Shown here: in pieces, positions 1 through 4,869 of the stretch | How positions within the stretch are numbered: position 1 is the first letter of the stretch | Layout of the letters: each line of letters begins with the position of its first letter | Notes under the pieces: model-generated | Database searches by the model: none | The model's input: only the letters and a program-made list of their open reading frames with translations | What the model was told of the DNA's origin: nothing | Made by a program: the position numbers and the translations under genes | Assembly (NCBI GenBank): GCA_964526375.1 | Contig: CAZGLK010000027.1 | Coordinates: 1 to 10,757, forward strand | Direction of reading: 5' to 3' | Origin: CAZGLK01 sp964526375 | GTDB lineage: Bacteria; Patescibacteriota; Minisyncoccia; JACQLN01 | Length of the DNA stretch: 10,757 bases

Positions 1-196
1 TTTGCTTTTGGCGGGCAATTACATTGGTGTTCTTTTGAGTTAAAATTGCCCCGGAACCAAAAGCAAATGTCTTTGCTTTTGGCGGGCAATTACATTGGTG
101 TTCTTTTGAGTTAAAATTGCCCCGGAACCAAAAGCAAATGTCTTTGCTTTTGGCGGGCAATTACATTGGTGTTCTTTTGAGTTAAAATTGCCCCGG
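1..196. repeat. Tandem array of a 71-bp two-hairpin repeat (about 2.75 copies, cut by window edge)
   Basis: Units begin at 1, 72 and 143 (period exactly 71) and are essentially identical; the third stops after the second stem, near 196. Each unit carries two inverted repeats. One is a perfect 11-bp stem, CCAAAAGCAAA / TTTGCTTTTGG with a TGTC loop (57-82, spanning the unit junction). The other is GGGCAATT / AATTGCCC with a 23-nt loop (13-20 with 44-51, repeated at +71 and +142). A diverged single copy lies at 2174-2239. The array probably continues left of the window. No spacers of varying sequence separate the units, so it is not a CRISPR array. Confidence 0.92.
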
Positions 197-206
197 ACAA
201 TCGCAC

Positions 207-223
207 ATCCCGCGCAGCGGGAT
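207..223. repeat. Short GC-rich hairpin upstream of tRNA-Tyr
   Basis: ATCCCGC (207-213) pairs with GCGGGAT (217-223) around a GCA loop, a 7-bp stem. No T-tract follows, so it is not an obvious terminator. It lies between the tandem array and the tRNA. Confidence 0.5.
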
Positions 224-267
224 TGGGACTTGTACCCTAAATAAATGTGATTAGGAATGTATAAATT

Positions 268-351
268 GCGGCGGTGGCGGAGTGGTCAATCGCATCAGAC
301 TGTAAATCTGACGGCTTTATGCCTACGCAGGTTCGAATCCTGCCCGCCGCA
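268..351 (+). tRNA. tRNA-Tyr (anticodon GTA)
   Basis: Class II tRNA with a long variable arm. Acceptor GCGGCGG (268-274) pairs fully with CCGCCGC (344-350); the discriminator is A351. Anticodon stem TCAGA/TCTGA encloses loop CTGTAAA, giving anticodon GTA. The T arm is GCAGG-TTCGAAT-CCTGC. The variable arm lies between the anticodon and T stems (about 312-327). CCA is not encoded: ACATTT follows the acceptor. A T5 run comes shortly after the 3' end. Confidence 0.96.
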
Positions 352-388
352 CATTTTTCTGTTGCACAGTCGCGCGGCAAGCCCTCAA

Positions 389-411
389 TTTTAGAGACTT
401 AGTCTCTAAAA
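389..411. repeat. Palindromic repeat, TAGAGACTTAGTCTCTA type, copy 1
   Basis: TTTTAGAGAC (389-398) pairs with GTCTCTAAAA (402-411) around a TTA loop, a perfect 10-bp stem. Twenty-two consecutive bases (389-410) are identical to 1808-1829. It lies between tRNA-Tyr and the HXXEE gene. It could act as a terminator or be a dispersed palindromic repeat; the sequence alone does not decide. Confidence 0.8.
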
Positions 412-544
412 CTATTCTATCTTCTTAACACTGTTCGGATTCAAATGGGACAGTAGGCATGCTGCGGCGAGGCCGTGAGGTGTCTCAGAGATTCTTAGTA
501 TAAGCATTGATATCACAAAGGTTCTTGGTGTCTTTTCAATATCC

Positions 545-1015
545 ATGAATGTCAGATCAAAATTCAATTACAGGAAGCTCCTCATGATTCAGTTGCTCGG
601 TGTTTTGCACGTTGTTGAGGAATACTTCTTTGGATTTTCTGGATGGGCTACTCGGCACTTTGGAACGACGAGTCAGCAATGGTATCTCGTGTCGCATGCG
701 GCTTTGGCTTTAATTTTTGGCACCATCGCTTTCTCGGTATATCGGGGCTCTAAAATGGGTGTCTTTTCTGCGTTTGTGGTTCAAGTAATCATTTTCACCA
801 ATGGATTATTTCATATTTTTACCACTCTGTTATGGAGAGAATATTCACCAGGAGTCATCAGTCAAATTGTGGTCATTCCAGTTACCTTTATTGTGTATAC
901 CATGATACGTCGGTCGGGGGTGCTTTCCCAAAAAGAGCTCATGCGCTCAACAATTATAGGATATGTGATTTCGATCCTGATTATTTTGAGTTTGTTTATA
1001 GACGTTCCGATTTAA
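545..1015 (+). CDS. HXXEE-family integral membrane protein
   Basis: A 156-aa multi-spanning membrane protein. The HVVEE motif at residues 22-26 is the signature for which the HXXEE domain family (function unknown) is named. Further conserved-looking features are N86 and H90 in a membrane helix (FTNGLFHIF) and a Y-S-P-G segment at 100-103 followed by IVVIP. Hydrophobic stretches lie near residues 12-28, 48-66, 72-92, 104-120 and 136-152, so four or five helices are likely. The His and Glu residues inside the membrane suggest a metal site or catalysis, but no activity is established. The ATG at 545 has no clear Shine-Dalgarno; M14 is a possible alternative start but would place the motif very near the N-terminus. 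It stands alone, 193 bp after tRNA-Tyr. Confidence 0.85.
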   Translation: MNVRSKFNYRKLLMIQLLGVLHVVEEYFFGFSGWATRHFGTTSQQWYLVSHAALALIFGTIAFSVYRGSKMGVFSAFVVQVIIFTNGLFHIFTTLLWREYSPGVISQIVVIPVTFIVYTMIRRSGVLSQKELMRSTIIGYVISILIILSLFIDVPI

Positions 1016-1463
1016 ATTTGATTGTTTTTTATTTTATGAATTTTATGAAGTCGGACTTCGTAAGTCAAGTTTCAACTGGACAGAATTCAAAACAATTAAT
1101 TCTTACTGCTTCAGTTAAAAACTCCTATGGTTTTGAATTGGCCTCAACGGTATTTGGGGATAATGTTGGTACTGTAAGAAAGATGAGCTCGACCTTTCAG
1201 TTTCTTAAGTAGAATTCCCTTCGTGAATTCTTGGATTTAATGCTGCCAAAGAAAAACTTGTTCCCGTTTTGTCTGAGCGAAGCGAAGTTACAAAACGCAA
1301 TCCCGCCTTCTGAAAATTTTTGAAATAGGTAGCGGGAAAATTGTTAGCGGTGCGGCTCCGCCGCACCGCTCAAAACCGCAAAAGAACCCATTAAAAACAT
1401 CGGCTCGAACCATATTTTATAGAAGCAGAAAAGAAAAATTTTCATAAGATTCTATGGACATAT
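1016..1463. other. Intergenic region (448 bp) rich in hairpins, no convincing gene
   Basis: No recognisable gene was found on either strand. A possible 58-aa plus-strand reading frame (ATG 1036, stop 1210-1212) has no recognised motif and no RBS. From 1211 on there is a run of inverted repeats: AGAATTC/GAATTCT (1211-1231), CGTTTTGT/ACAAAACG (1265-1297), CCCGC with GCGGG around 1302-1335, and a strong GC hairpin at 1346-1370. Confidence 0.6.
1346..1370. repeat. Perfect GC-rich hairpin
   Basis: AGCGGTGCGGC (1346-1356) pairs perfectly with GCCGCACCGCT (1360-1370) around a TCC loop, an 11-bp stem. CAAAACC follows rather than a T-tract, so it is not a standard plus-strand intrinsic terminator. 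On the minus strand the downstream bases are AACAATTTTCC, also a weak T-tract. Confidence 0.8.
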
Positions 1464-1787
1464 ATGATTACACTAGAAGATTTTAAAAAATTAGACATTA
1501 AAATTGGCAAGGTAGTTTCCGCAGAAAAAATTCTTGATTCTGACAAACTCATTAGATTTATTTTTGACATTGGTGGTGAACAGAGACAGATAATTGCTGG
1601 GATGGCAGAATTTTTTCCTGATTTGACTATTTTGTCAGGAAAAGAAATGCCACTTCTTTTAAATCTTGAGCCAAAACAATTTAGAGGCAACACCAGCGAC
1701 GGGATGATTATTGCGGCTGATGTTGATGGACGACCAGTTTTCCTCCACCCCGGGGAAGAAATACCGCCGGGTAGCATTATCCGATAG
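1464..1787 (+). CDS. tRNA-binding OB-fold protein (MetRS beta / Trbp111 / CsaA-like)
   Basis: A 107-aa stand-alone tRNA-binding domain of the type fused to the C-terminus of many methionyl-tRNA synthetases and found alone in Trbp111 and CsaA. The family pattern is clear: ITLEDFKKLDIKIGKV at 2-17, the S-D-K-L element at 26-29, QIIAGMAEFF at 42-51, LLLNLEPKQFRG at 64-75 and the S-D-G-M-I-I-A-A segment at 78-85. It is expected to be cytoplasmic, to bind tRNA as a dimer, and perhaps to assist a MetRS encoded elsewhere; that partnership is inferred. The length matches the free-standing family. ATG 1464 begins exactly where the domain begins. An out-of-frame ATG lies 10 bp upstream. The gene faces the minus-strand gene at 1863-2060 across two hairpins. 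Confidence 0.9.
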   Translation: MITLEDFKKLDIKIGKVVSAEKILDSDKLIRFIFDIGGEQRQIIAGMAEFFPDLTILSGKEMPLLLNLEPKQFRGNTSDGMIIAADVDGRPVFLHPGEEIPPGSIIR

Positions 1788-1807
1788 AACTTTACTTTCT
1801 GAAATTG

Positions 1808-1829
1808 TTTTAGAGACTTAGTCTCTAAA
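1808..1829. repeat. Palindromic repeat, TAGAGACTTAGTCTCTA type, copy 2
   Basis: TTTAGAGAC (1809-1817) pairs with GTCTCTAAA (1821-1829) around TTA. These 22 bases are identical to 389-410. It lies 20 bp after the stop of the tRNA-binding protein gene and just before the opposing terminator, so it may end plus-strand transcription. Confidence 0.8.
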
Positions 1830-1838
1830 CTAAAACTT

Positions 1839-1871
1839 AAAAAAATGGGCTAGGTTTGTGGCCTAGCCCAT
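1839..1871 (-). terminator. Rho-independent terminator of the minus-strand gene
   Basis: ATGGGCTAGG (1845-1854) pairs perfectly with CCTAGCCCAT (1862-1871) around a 7-nt loop, and a run of seven A (1839-1845) becomes a T-tract when read on the minus strand. The TAG stop of the minus-strand gene lies inside the stem. No T-tract follows on the plus strand, so it is directional. Confidence 0.88.
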
Positions 1872-2060
1872 GTGCACGCCGAGTATTGTCGGCGGCGGTT
1901 TGGAAATTGTTCTCCTCGGTGCGATGGCGATGTCGGCCGGGATTATCCCGGCTGTTTTCAATTCCGCAACCACACAATCTTCTTCGTCGGGCTCTATTCG
2001 TTTCTCGCCCAACAGGATAATCACTTTGTCGTTCACTATCTTCGGCTCATACAAAGACAT
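1863..2060 (-). CDS. Hypothetical 65-aa protein, isolated minus-strand gene
   Basis: I do not recognise this protein. It is soluble and mixed in charge, with an acidic stretch (EPDEED, 23-28), one Cys (C29), a basic pair (R49-R50) and three consecutive prolines (55-57); there is no membrane segment or signal peptide. The case for a real gene rests on its surroundings. A full-strength Shine-Dalgarno (GGAGGTGA) ends 5 nt before the ATG, a sigma-70-like promoter lies upstream, and a terminator overlaps the stop. It is the only gene here on the minus strand and has by far the best RBS in the window. The overlapping plus-strand frames have no such signals. A leader-type transcript or regulatory protein is possible; nothing in the sequence decides. 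Confidence 0.7.
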   Translation of the reverse strand: MSLYEPKIVNDKVIILLGEKRIEPDEEDCVVAELKTAGIIPADIAIAPRRTISKPPPTILGVHMG

Positions 2061-2065
2061 TCACC

Positions 2066-2073
2066 TCACCTCC
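2066..2073 (-). promoter_or_regulatory. Strong Shine-Dalgarno (GGAGGTGA) for the minus-strand 65-aa gene
   Basis: On the minus strand the sequence reads AAAAGGAGGTGAGGTGAATG. GGAGGTGA matches the 16S anti-Shine-Dalgarno over eight bases, and the GGAGG core ends 8 nt before the ATG. Other starts in this window lack a comparable site, so this one fixes the start at 2060. Confidence 0.88.
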
Positions 2074-2090
2074 TTTTAGCGCATTCCTTG

Positions 2091-2118
2091 ATATTACCAC
2101 GCTGGCTTTTGCAGTCAA
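2091..2118 (-). promoter_or_regulatory. Sigma-70-like promoter for the minus-strand gene
   Basis: Read on the minus strand, a -35 TTGACT (2113-2118, 5 of 6 to consensus) and a -10 TAATAT (2091-2096, 4 of 6) are separated by 16 bp. Transcription would begin near 2084, leaving a leader of about 24 nt that contains the Shine-Dalgarno. Confidence 0.65.
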
Positions 2119-2154
2119 ATATTGCTAGGATTTGATAGTATAGGAACATGTGGT

Positions 2155-2172
2155 GCCACCCTAGCTCAACGG
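2155..2172 (+). pseudogene. Possible 5' tRNA remnant
   Basis: GCCACCC followed by TAGCTCAACGG has the form of a tRNA acceptor strand, U8, and D-stem/D-loop. It runs straight into the 71-bp-type repeat at 2174, and no matching D-stem 3' strand, anticodon arm or GGGTGGC acceptor complement was found downstream. It may be a tRNA cut by the repeat, or chance similarity. Confidence 0.3.
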
Positions 2173-2173
2173 G

Positions 2174-2243
2174 CCAAAAGTAAATGTCTTTGCTTTTGGC
2201 GGGCGATTACATAAATTAATTCTGATTGAAAATCGCCCGGGGA
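2174..2243. repeat. Diverged single copy of the 71-bp two-hairpin repeat
   Basis: It keeps both hairpins of the 1-196 array: CCAAAAGTAAA/TTTGCTTTTGG with the same TGTC loop (2174-2199), and CGGGCGATT (2200-2208) pairing with AATCGCCCG (2231-2239). Relative to the array, A-T in stem 2 has become G-C on both sides (GGGCAATT/AATTGCCC versus GGGCGATT/AATCGCCC), and stem 1 has a G-T wobble. The loop of hairpin 2 is unrelated in sequence. Both versions end in GGAC shortly after the stem. It lies 34 bp upstream of tRNA-Thr. Confidence 0.88.
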
Positions 2244-2277
2244 CAGCAACAGTTTTGCCCGACTTCCATTGCGATTT

Positions 2278-2352
2278 GCCGGAGTAACTCAGCGGTAGAG
2301 TAGCTGTTTTGTAAACAGCAAGTCGTGGGTTCGAGTCCCACCTCCGGCTCCA
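2278..2352 (+). tRNA. tRNA-Thr (anticodon TGT), CCA encoded
   Basis: Acceptor GCCGGAG (2278-2284) pairs fully with CTCCGGC (2342-2348); the discriminator is T2349 and CCA is encoded at 2350-2352. Anticodon stem GCTGT/ACAGC encloses loop TTTGTAA, giving TGT. The T arm is GTGGG-TTCGAGT-CCCAC. The next coding region starts 5 nt after the CCA, so the two are probably on one transcript. Confidence 0.96.
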
Positions 2353-2357
2353 AAGAC

Positions 2358-2852
2358 ATGAAAAACATCAAAAGAGAAGATTTGGTTTTAATAACTTTTG
2401 TGATTGTTTTTGTTGTTTTTGTTGCCTTTTTGGTTTTTAGGGAGGCCAATCGCAGCAGTTTTGTTTTAGAACGGGAAGATGTTATAAAATTCTTTGCCGA
2501 GAATATCGCTCAAGTTTCCCCCGAGCCGCCGGTTTTGGGCGGCCGGTGGGCGGTAAACAGATTCCGTTTTGTTAATCCTGAGCTCCTCGAGTCGAGCTCG
2601 GAGTCGAGATTTGTCGAAGGGATTGACACCGATGCTGTTTACATTGAATATGAAGATGGGCACATCGCTCGGGCGTTTTTAATGACGGTCGCGCCGGCGG
2701 CCGGGGCCGCGCCCGAATACAAAATAATAGGTTTTTTTGAACCCGGCCCGTTGGGGTATAAATTGATCTCCGGAGAGGATCCGCTTAGAGGTCAGCCGCA
2801 GGAGATTTATGAGTATAACGAAACGGGGAGGAAGTGGATTAAAGTCAATTAA
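2358..2852 (+). CDS. Membrane-anchored hypothetical protein (single N-terminal helix)
   Basis: A 164-aa protein I do not recognise. A short cytoplasmic N-terminus (MKNIKRED) leads into one strongly hydrophobic helix at residues 9-27, with the remaining domain (30-164) expected outside the membrane. That domain is compact and acidic, with several Gly/Pro segments (PEPPVLGGRW 56-65, EPGPLG 128-133) and no catalytic motif that I can see. The ATG at 2358 was chosen because the in-frame upstream ATG (2325) lies inside tRNA-Thr. The leader from the tRNA's CCA end to the ATG is only 5 nt and has no Shine-Dalgarno, so translation may depend on tRNA processing. Its stop is followed after 2 nt by an 82-bp palindromic repeat. 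Confidence 0.8.
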   Translation: MKNIKREDLVLITFVIVFVVFVAFLVFREANRSSFVLEREDVIKFFAENIAQVSPEPPVLGGRWAVNRFRFVNPELLESSSESRFVEGIDTDAVYIEYEDGHIARAFLMTVAPAAGAAPEYKIIGFFEPGPLGYKLISGEDPLRGQPQEIYEYNETGRKWIKVN

Positions 2853-2854
2853 CA

Positions 2855-2936
2855 CGATGCCAATATACGAATTGATGCGAATGATACGAATAAAACCCAT
2901 TTGCATAATTCGCATGTCATTCGTTGATTAGCATCG
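2855..2936. repeat. 82-bp imperfect palindromic repeat, copy 1
   Basis: The ends CGATGCCAAT (2855-2864) and ATTAGCATCG (2927-2936) are inverted with one mismatch. The interior is built of ATGCGAAT/ATACGAAT-like words on the left arm and AATTCGCAT/CATTCG words on the right arm, so the whole can fold on itself. A related copy lies at 6589-6669. Both copies begin 2 nt after a TAA stop and lie just upstream of the next gene. Confidence 0.82.
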
Positions 2937-2942
2937 CACTTT

Positions 2943-3098
2943 GTGAGTCAAGACAATCTAATAAAACTCAACTGCAGCGTTTGTAAAAGAACCAATTACT
3001 GGTCGCGCAAAAACAAAAAGAAAGTAACCCGCAAGATTGAATTAAGAAAGTATTGCAAGTGGTGCAAAAAGCAGACACCCCATAAAGAGGGTAAGTAA
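2943..3098 (+). CDS. rpmG: Ribosomal protein L33 (bL33), zinc-binding form
   Basis: A 51-aa protein read from GTG 2943 to TAA 3096-3098. It has the L33 pattern: two Cys-x2-Cys pairs (C11/C14 and C38/C41) that form the zinc ribbon of the C+ type, N18-Y19-W20 followed by a K/R-rich KNKKKVTRK loop (24-32), LRKYCKWCKKQTPHKE (34-49). It is a component of the 50S subunit near the E site. A GTG start is used and no Shine-Dalgarno is visible; the repeat at 2855-2936 ends 6 nt upstream. tRNA-Trp follows within 27 bp, matching the rpmG-trnW order seen in many bacteria, where secE and nusG would come next; they do not here. Confidence 0.93.
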   Translation: MSQDNLIKLNCSVCKRTNYWSRKNKKKVTRKIELRKYCKWCKKQTPHKEGK

Positions 3099-3099
3099 T

Positions 3100-3124
3100 T
3101 TGTTAAACCCTCATGGTTTAACAA
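3100..3124 (+). promoter_or_regulatory. Hairpin between rpmG and tRNA-Trp
   Basis: TTGTTAAACC (3100-3109) pairs perfectly with GGTTTAACAA (3115-3124) around a CTCAT loop, a 10-bp stem. It ends one base before the tRNA 5' end and has no T-tract. It may help expose the RNase P site or protect the rpmG 3' end; both roles are inference. Confidence 0.65.
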
Positions 3125-3125
3125 T

Positions 3126-3196
3126 GCGGGCGTGGTGAAACGGTATCACAATGGTCTCCAAAACCATTATTCCAGGTTCGAGTCCTGGCGCCCGTG
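3126..3196 (+). tRNA. tRNA-Trp (anticodon CCA)
   Basis: Acceptor GCGGGCG (3126-3132) pairs with CGCCCGT (3189-3195), with G1-T72 as a wobble. The discriminator is G3196, usual for tryptophan. Anticodon stem ATGGT/ACCAT encloses CTCCAAA, giving CCA. The T arm is CCAGG-TTCGAGT-CCTGG. CCA is not encoded: the next bases are CATG, and that ATG is the start of the downstream gene. Confidence 0.95.
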
Positions 3197-3197
3197 C

Positions 3198-3605
3198 ATG
3201 ACAATTACTTTGTGCGGCTCAATTAAGTTTATAGACAGCTTGGTCAATATCCAGAAACAACTGGAGAAGATGGGCCATGTTATTCTGATGCCTATCAAAG
3301 CTGACGGGGTGGATTATTGGTCGGAAGATAATAGCAGTCGCGTTGAAGCCAAGAAGAAATTTGGGTTTATTGGTGAGCATTTCAAGAAGATAGAGAAATC
3401 CGATGCTATTTTGATCGTGAATGTCACAAAAAACGAAACAATCAATTACATTGGCGCCAATACCTTTTTAGAAATGGGTTTGGCCCATCACTGGGGTAAA
3501 AAGATCTATTGCCTAAACCCTTTACCCGATCAGACCTACATTAGGGACGAGATTGAAAGCATCGCCCCAGTTGTTCTAAACGGCGATTTGGCTCAAGTTG
3601 CTTGA
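3198..3605 (+). CDS. Nucleoside 2-deoxyribosyltransferase-like protein
   Basis: A 135-aa protein of the small nucleoside 2-deoxyribosyltransferase-like fold. Visible hallmarks are the N-terminal ITLCGSIKF strand-loop (3-11), GHVILMP (26-32), SDAILIVN (68-75) and the G-A-N-T-F-L-E-M-G-L-A-H segment (86-97), in which E92 sits where the family's catalytic Glu is expected; GDLAQ closes the protein (129-133). Known members exchange or hydrolyse nucleobases on (deoxy)nucleosides or nucleotides; which substrate this one uses cannot be told. The start at 3198 is well supported because the family begins M-x-I-x-L-C-G-S; the in-frame ATG at 3132 lies inside tRNA-Trp. The ATG is only one base beyond the tRNA's discriminator. 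The stop overlaps the next start (TTGA). Confidence 0.82.
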   Translation: MTITLCGSIKFIDSLVNIQKQLEKMGHVILMPIKADGVDYWSEDNSSRVEAKKKFGFIGEHFKKIEKSDAILIVNVTKNETINYIGANTFLEMGLAHHWGKKIYCLNPLPDQTYIRDEIESIAPVVLNGDLAQVA

Positions 3606-4165
3606 AAGTGAAACGTTCAAAAAACAACCATCTTTTTGCCGACTTCCTTGCCATAGTTTTTGGCATCACTGTGGCCGTTTTTTTGGCCAAAACTGGCCTT
3701 TTGGTTGAAGTGTTAACCGCCAGCCGCAAATACGAAATGCTGGCCAGTTTTTTGGCCGGTATATTTTTTGTTTCCATTTTCACGGTGGCGCCGGCCGGGG
3801 TCATACTGGCTCAATTGGCCCAAGCCAATTCCATATGGCTGGTTTCTCTTTTTGGAGCCGCCGGGGCCCTCTTTGGCGATTTGGTTATTTTTAAGTTTGC
3901 TCGCGACAGATTGTCCCAAGATTTTTTGGAGATAGTCGGGCGAGGCCATAAAGGGCGGCTGCGTTCTTTTTTTAGGCGCAAGGTATTTAGGTGGGTTATG
4001 CCTCTTATCGGGGCGTTTATAGTTGCCTCGCCTTTGCCGGATGAAGTGGGTTTGACCATGATGGGCTTGTCTAAAATAAGAACCGGGACATTCGTGCCGC
4101 TGGTGTTTGTTTTGGATTTTTTGGGCATTTTGGTTTTGGGCTTGATGGTAAAGGGCCTTCTTTGA
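3602..4165 (+). CDS. VTT/DedA-like integral membrane protein
   Basis: A 187-aa polytopic membrane protein. Hydrophobic segments lie near residues 11-36, 46-70, 78-98, 132-152 and 163-186. The G-A-L-F-G-D segment (88-93), the basic loop between helices (RSFFRRKVFR, 121-130) and S-P-L-P-D-E-V-G at 143-150 resemble the VTT (SNARE-associated/DedA) superfamily, whose members act in lipid scrambling or transport across the inner membrane. It is slightly short for a full DedA protein. The TTG start at 3602 overlaps the stop of the preceding gene by 4 nt (TTGA), suggesting translational coupling; GTG 3608 is an equally possible start. The specific function is unknown. Confidence 0.75.
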   Translation: MKVKRSKNNHLFADFLAIVFGITVAVFLAKTGLLVEVLTASRKYEMLASFLAGIFFVSIFTVAPAGVILAQLAQANSIWLVSLFGAAGALFGDLVIFKFARDRLSQDFLEIVGRGHKGRLRSFFRRKVFRWVMPLIGAFIVASPLPDEVGLTMMGLSKIRTGTFVPLVFVLDFLGILVLGLMVKGLL

Positions 4166-4210
4166 CCGCGGCCGGCGTTGGTTTGCCTTGTCGTTGGCCC
4201 CACCTTGGCC

Positions 4211-4238
4211 TAGTTTCATAGTCTAGACTATGAAACTA
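4211..4238. repeat. Perfect 28-bp palindrome 10 nt before pcm
   Basis: TAGTTTCATAGTCT (4211-4224) is followed directly by its exact reverse complement (4225-4238). With no loop it could be a protein-binding operator as well as a hairpin. A related inverted repeat (TTAGTTTCAAG...CTTAAAACTAA) lies just before the start of the response regulator at 8985-9015. GATAAT, a fair -10 match, follows at 4243-4248. Confidence 0.88.
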
Positions 4239-4248
4239 ATTGGATAAT

Positions 4249-4869
4249 ATGAGAGAGCTGGTTGATTCTTTAATATCACGAGGGTATCTAAAGTCGCCGG
4301 CGATTATAGCGGCTTTTAGAAAAATTGACCGCAAGGATTTTGTGCCGGAGGCCATGCAGGCTTGGGCTTATCTGGACCAGCCCTTAAGCATCGGTCAAGG
4401 TCAGACCATTTCCCAGCCACTAACCGTGGCTTTTATGTTAGAATTATTAGAGCCGGCTCACGGTCAAAAGATACTTGATGTTGGCACCGGTTCGGGCTGG
4501 CAGGCGGCGCTTTTGGCTGAAATAGTGGAGCCACAAGGTTCGGTTGTCTCAATCGAGCGTATTAAAAGCTTGTCCGACTCTGCCCGGGAAAATCTGGCAA
4601 AGTTTCGGTTCGGTAATTTTAAGCTGGTTGTTGGTGATGGCAGCCGGGGTTACCAAGAGGAGGCGCTGTACGATCGCATTATTGCCGCGGCCAGCGCCGG
4701 TTCAATCCCTCAAGCTTGGCGGGATCAGCTCAAGCCGGGTGGTGTGATTGCTGCTCCGGTGGGCGGGTCTTTGGTAAAATTAACCAAGGTGAGCGCCGGT
4801 AAATTCAAGGAAGAAAATTACCCTGGTTTTGCGTTTGTGCCCCTCATCGTAGACGCGGACTCACGCTGA
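4249..4869 (+). CDS. pcm: Protein-L-isoaspartate O-methyltransferase
   Basis: A 206-aa SAM-dependent enzyme that methylates L-isoaspartyl residues arising from damaged Asn/Asp, starting protein repair in the cytoplasm. Features, numbered from ATG 4249: DRKDFVP (27-33), the family-specific PLSIGQGQTISQP (45-57), the SAM-binding DVGTGSGWQAALLA (77-90), the acidic strand end SIE (101-103), VVGDGSRG (127-134), YDRIIAAAS (141-149) and the PGGVIAAPVG loop (163-172). It ends with GFAFVPLI, as usual for the family, plus an unusual VDADSR tail encoded by a short tandem repeat. ATG 4249 is preferred over the in-frame TTG 4240, which lies beside the palindrome and would add only three residues. Confidence 0.93.
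   Translation: MRELVDSLISRGYLKSPAIIAAFRKIDRKDFVPEAMQAWAYLDQPLSIGQGQTISQPLTVAFMLELLEPAHGQKILDVGTGSGWQAALLAEIVEPQGSVVSIERIKSLSDSARENLAKFRFGNFKLVVGDGSRGYQEEALYDRIIAAASAGSIPQAWRDQLKPGGVIAAPVGGSLVKLTKVSAGKFKEENYPGFAFVPLIVDADSR

Noticed and set aside
1..196. Tandem repeat considered as a CRISPR array
   Set aside because: The whole 71-bp unit is repeated with no variable spacers, and no cas genes are present.
260..265. TATAAA as the -10 box of tRNA-Tyr
   Set aside because: It would put the transcription start inside the mature tRNA, and no matching -35 is seen at the right distance.
832..1212. 126-aa plus-strand reading frame overlapping the HXXEE gene, and its 58-aa downstream part from ATG 1036
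   Set aside because: The first two thirds are the shifted frame of the HXXEE gene. The part after 1015 has no recognised motif and no RBS, so I treat it as chance.
1870..2135. Two plus-strand frames (69 and 87 aa) across the minus-strand gene
   Set aside because: They are antisense to a frame with promoter, Shine-Dalgarno and terminator, and have no start signals of their own.
2325..2357. Upstream ATG 2325 for the membrane-anchored hypothetical protein
   Set aside because: It lies inside tRNA-Thr; ATG 2358 gives a normal N-terminus before the helix.
3132..3197. Upstream ATG 3132 for the deoxyribosyltransferase-like protein
   Set aside because: It lies inside tRNA-Trp, and the family N-terminus matches the start at 3198.
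3713..4219. Long minus-strand frames (168 and 130 aa) opposite the VTT-like gene
   Set aside because: They are low-complexity, basic shadows of a clearly hydrophobic plus-strand protein.
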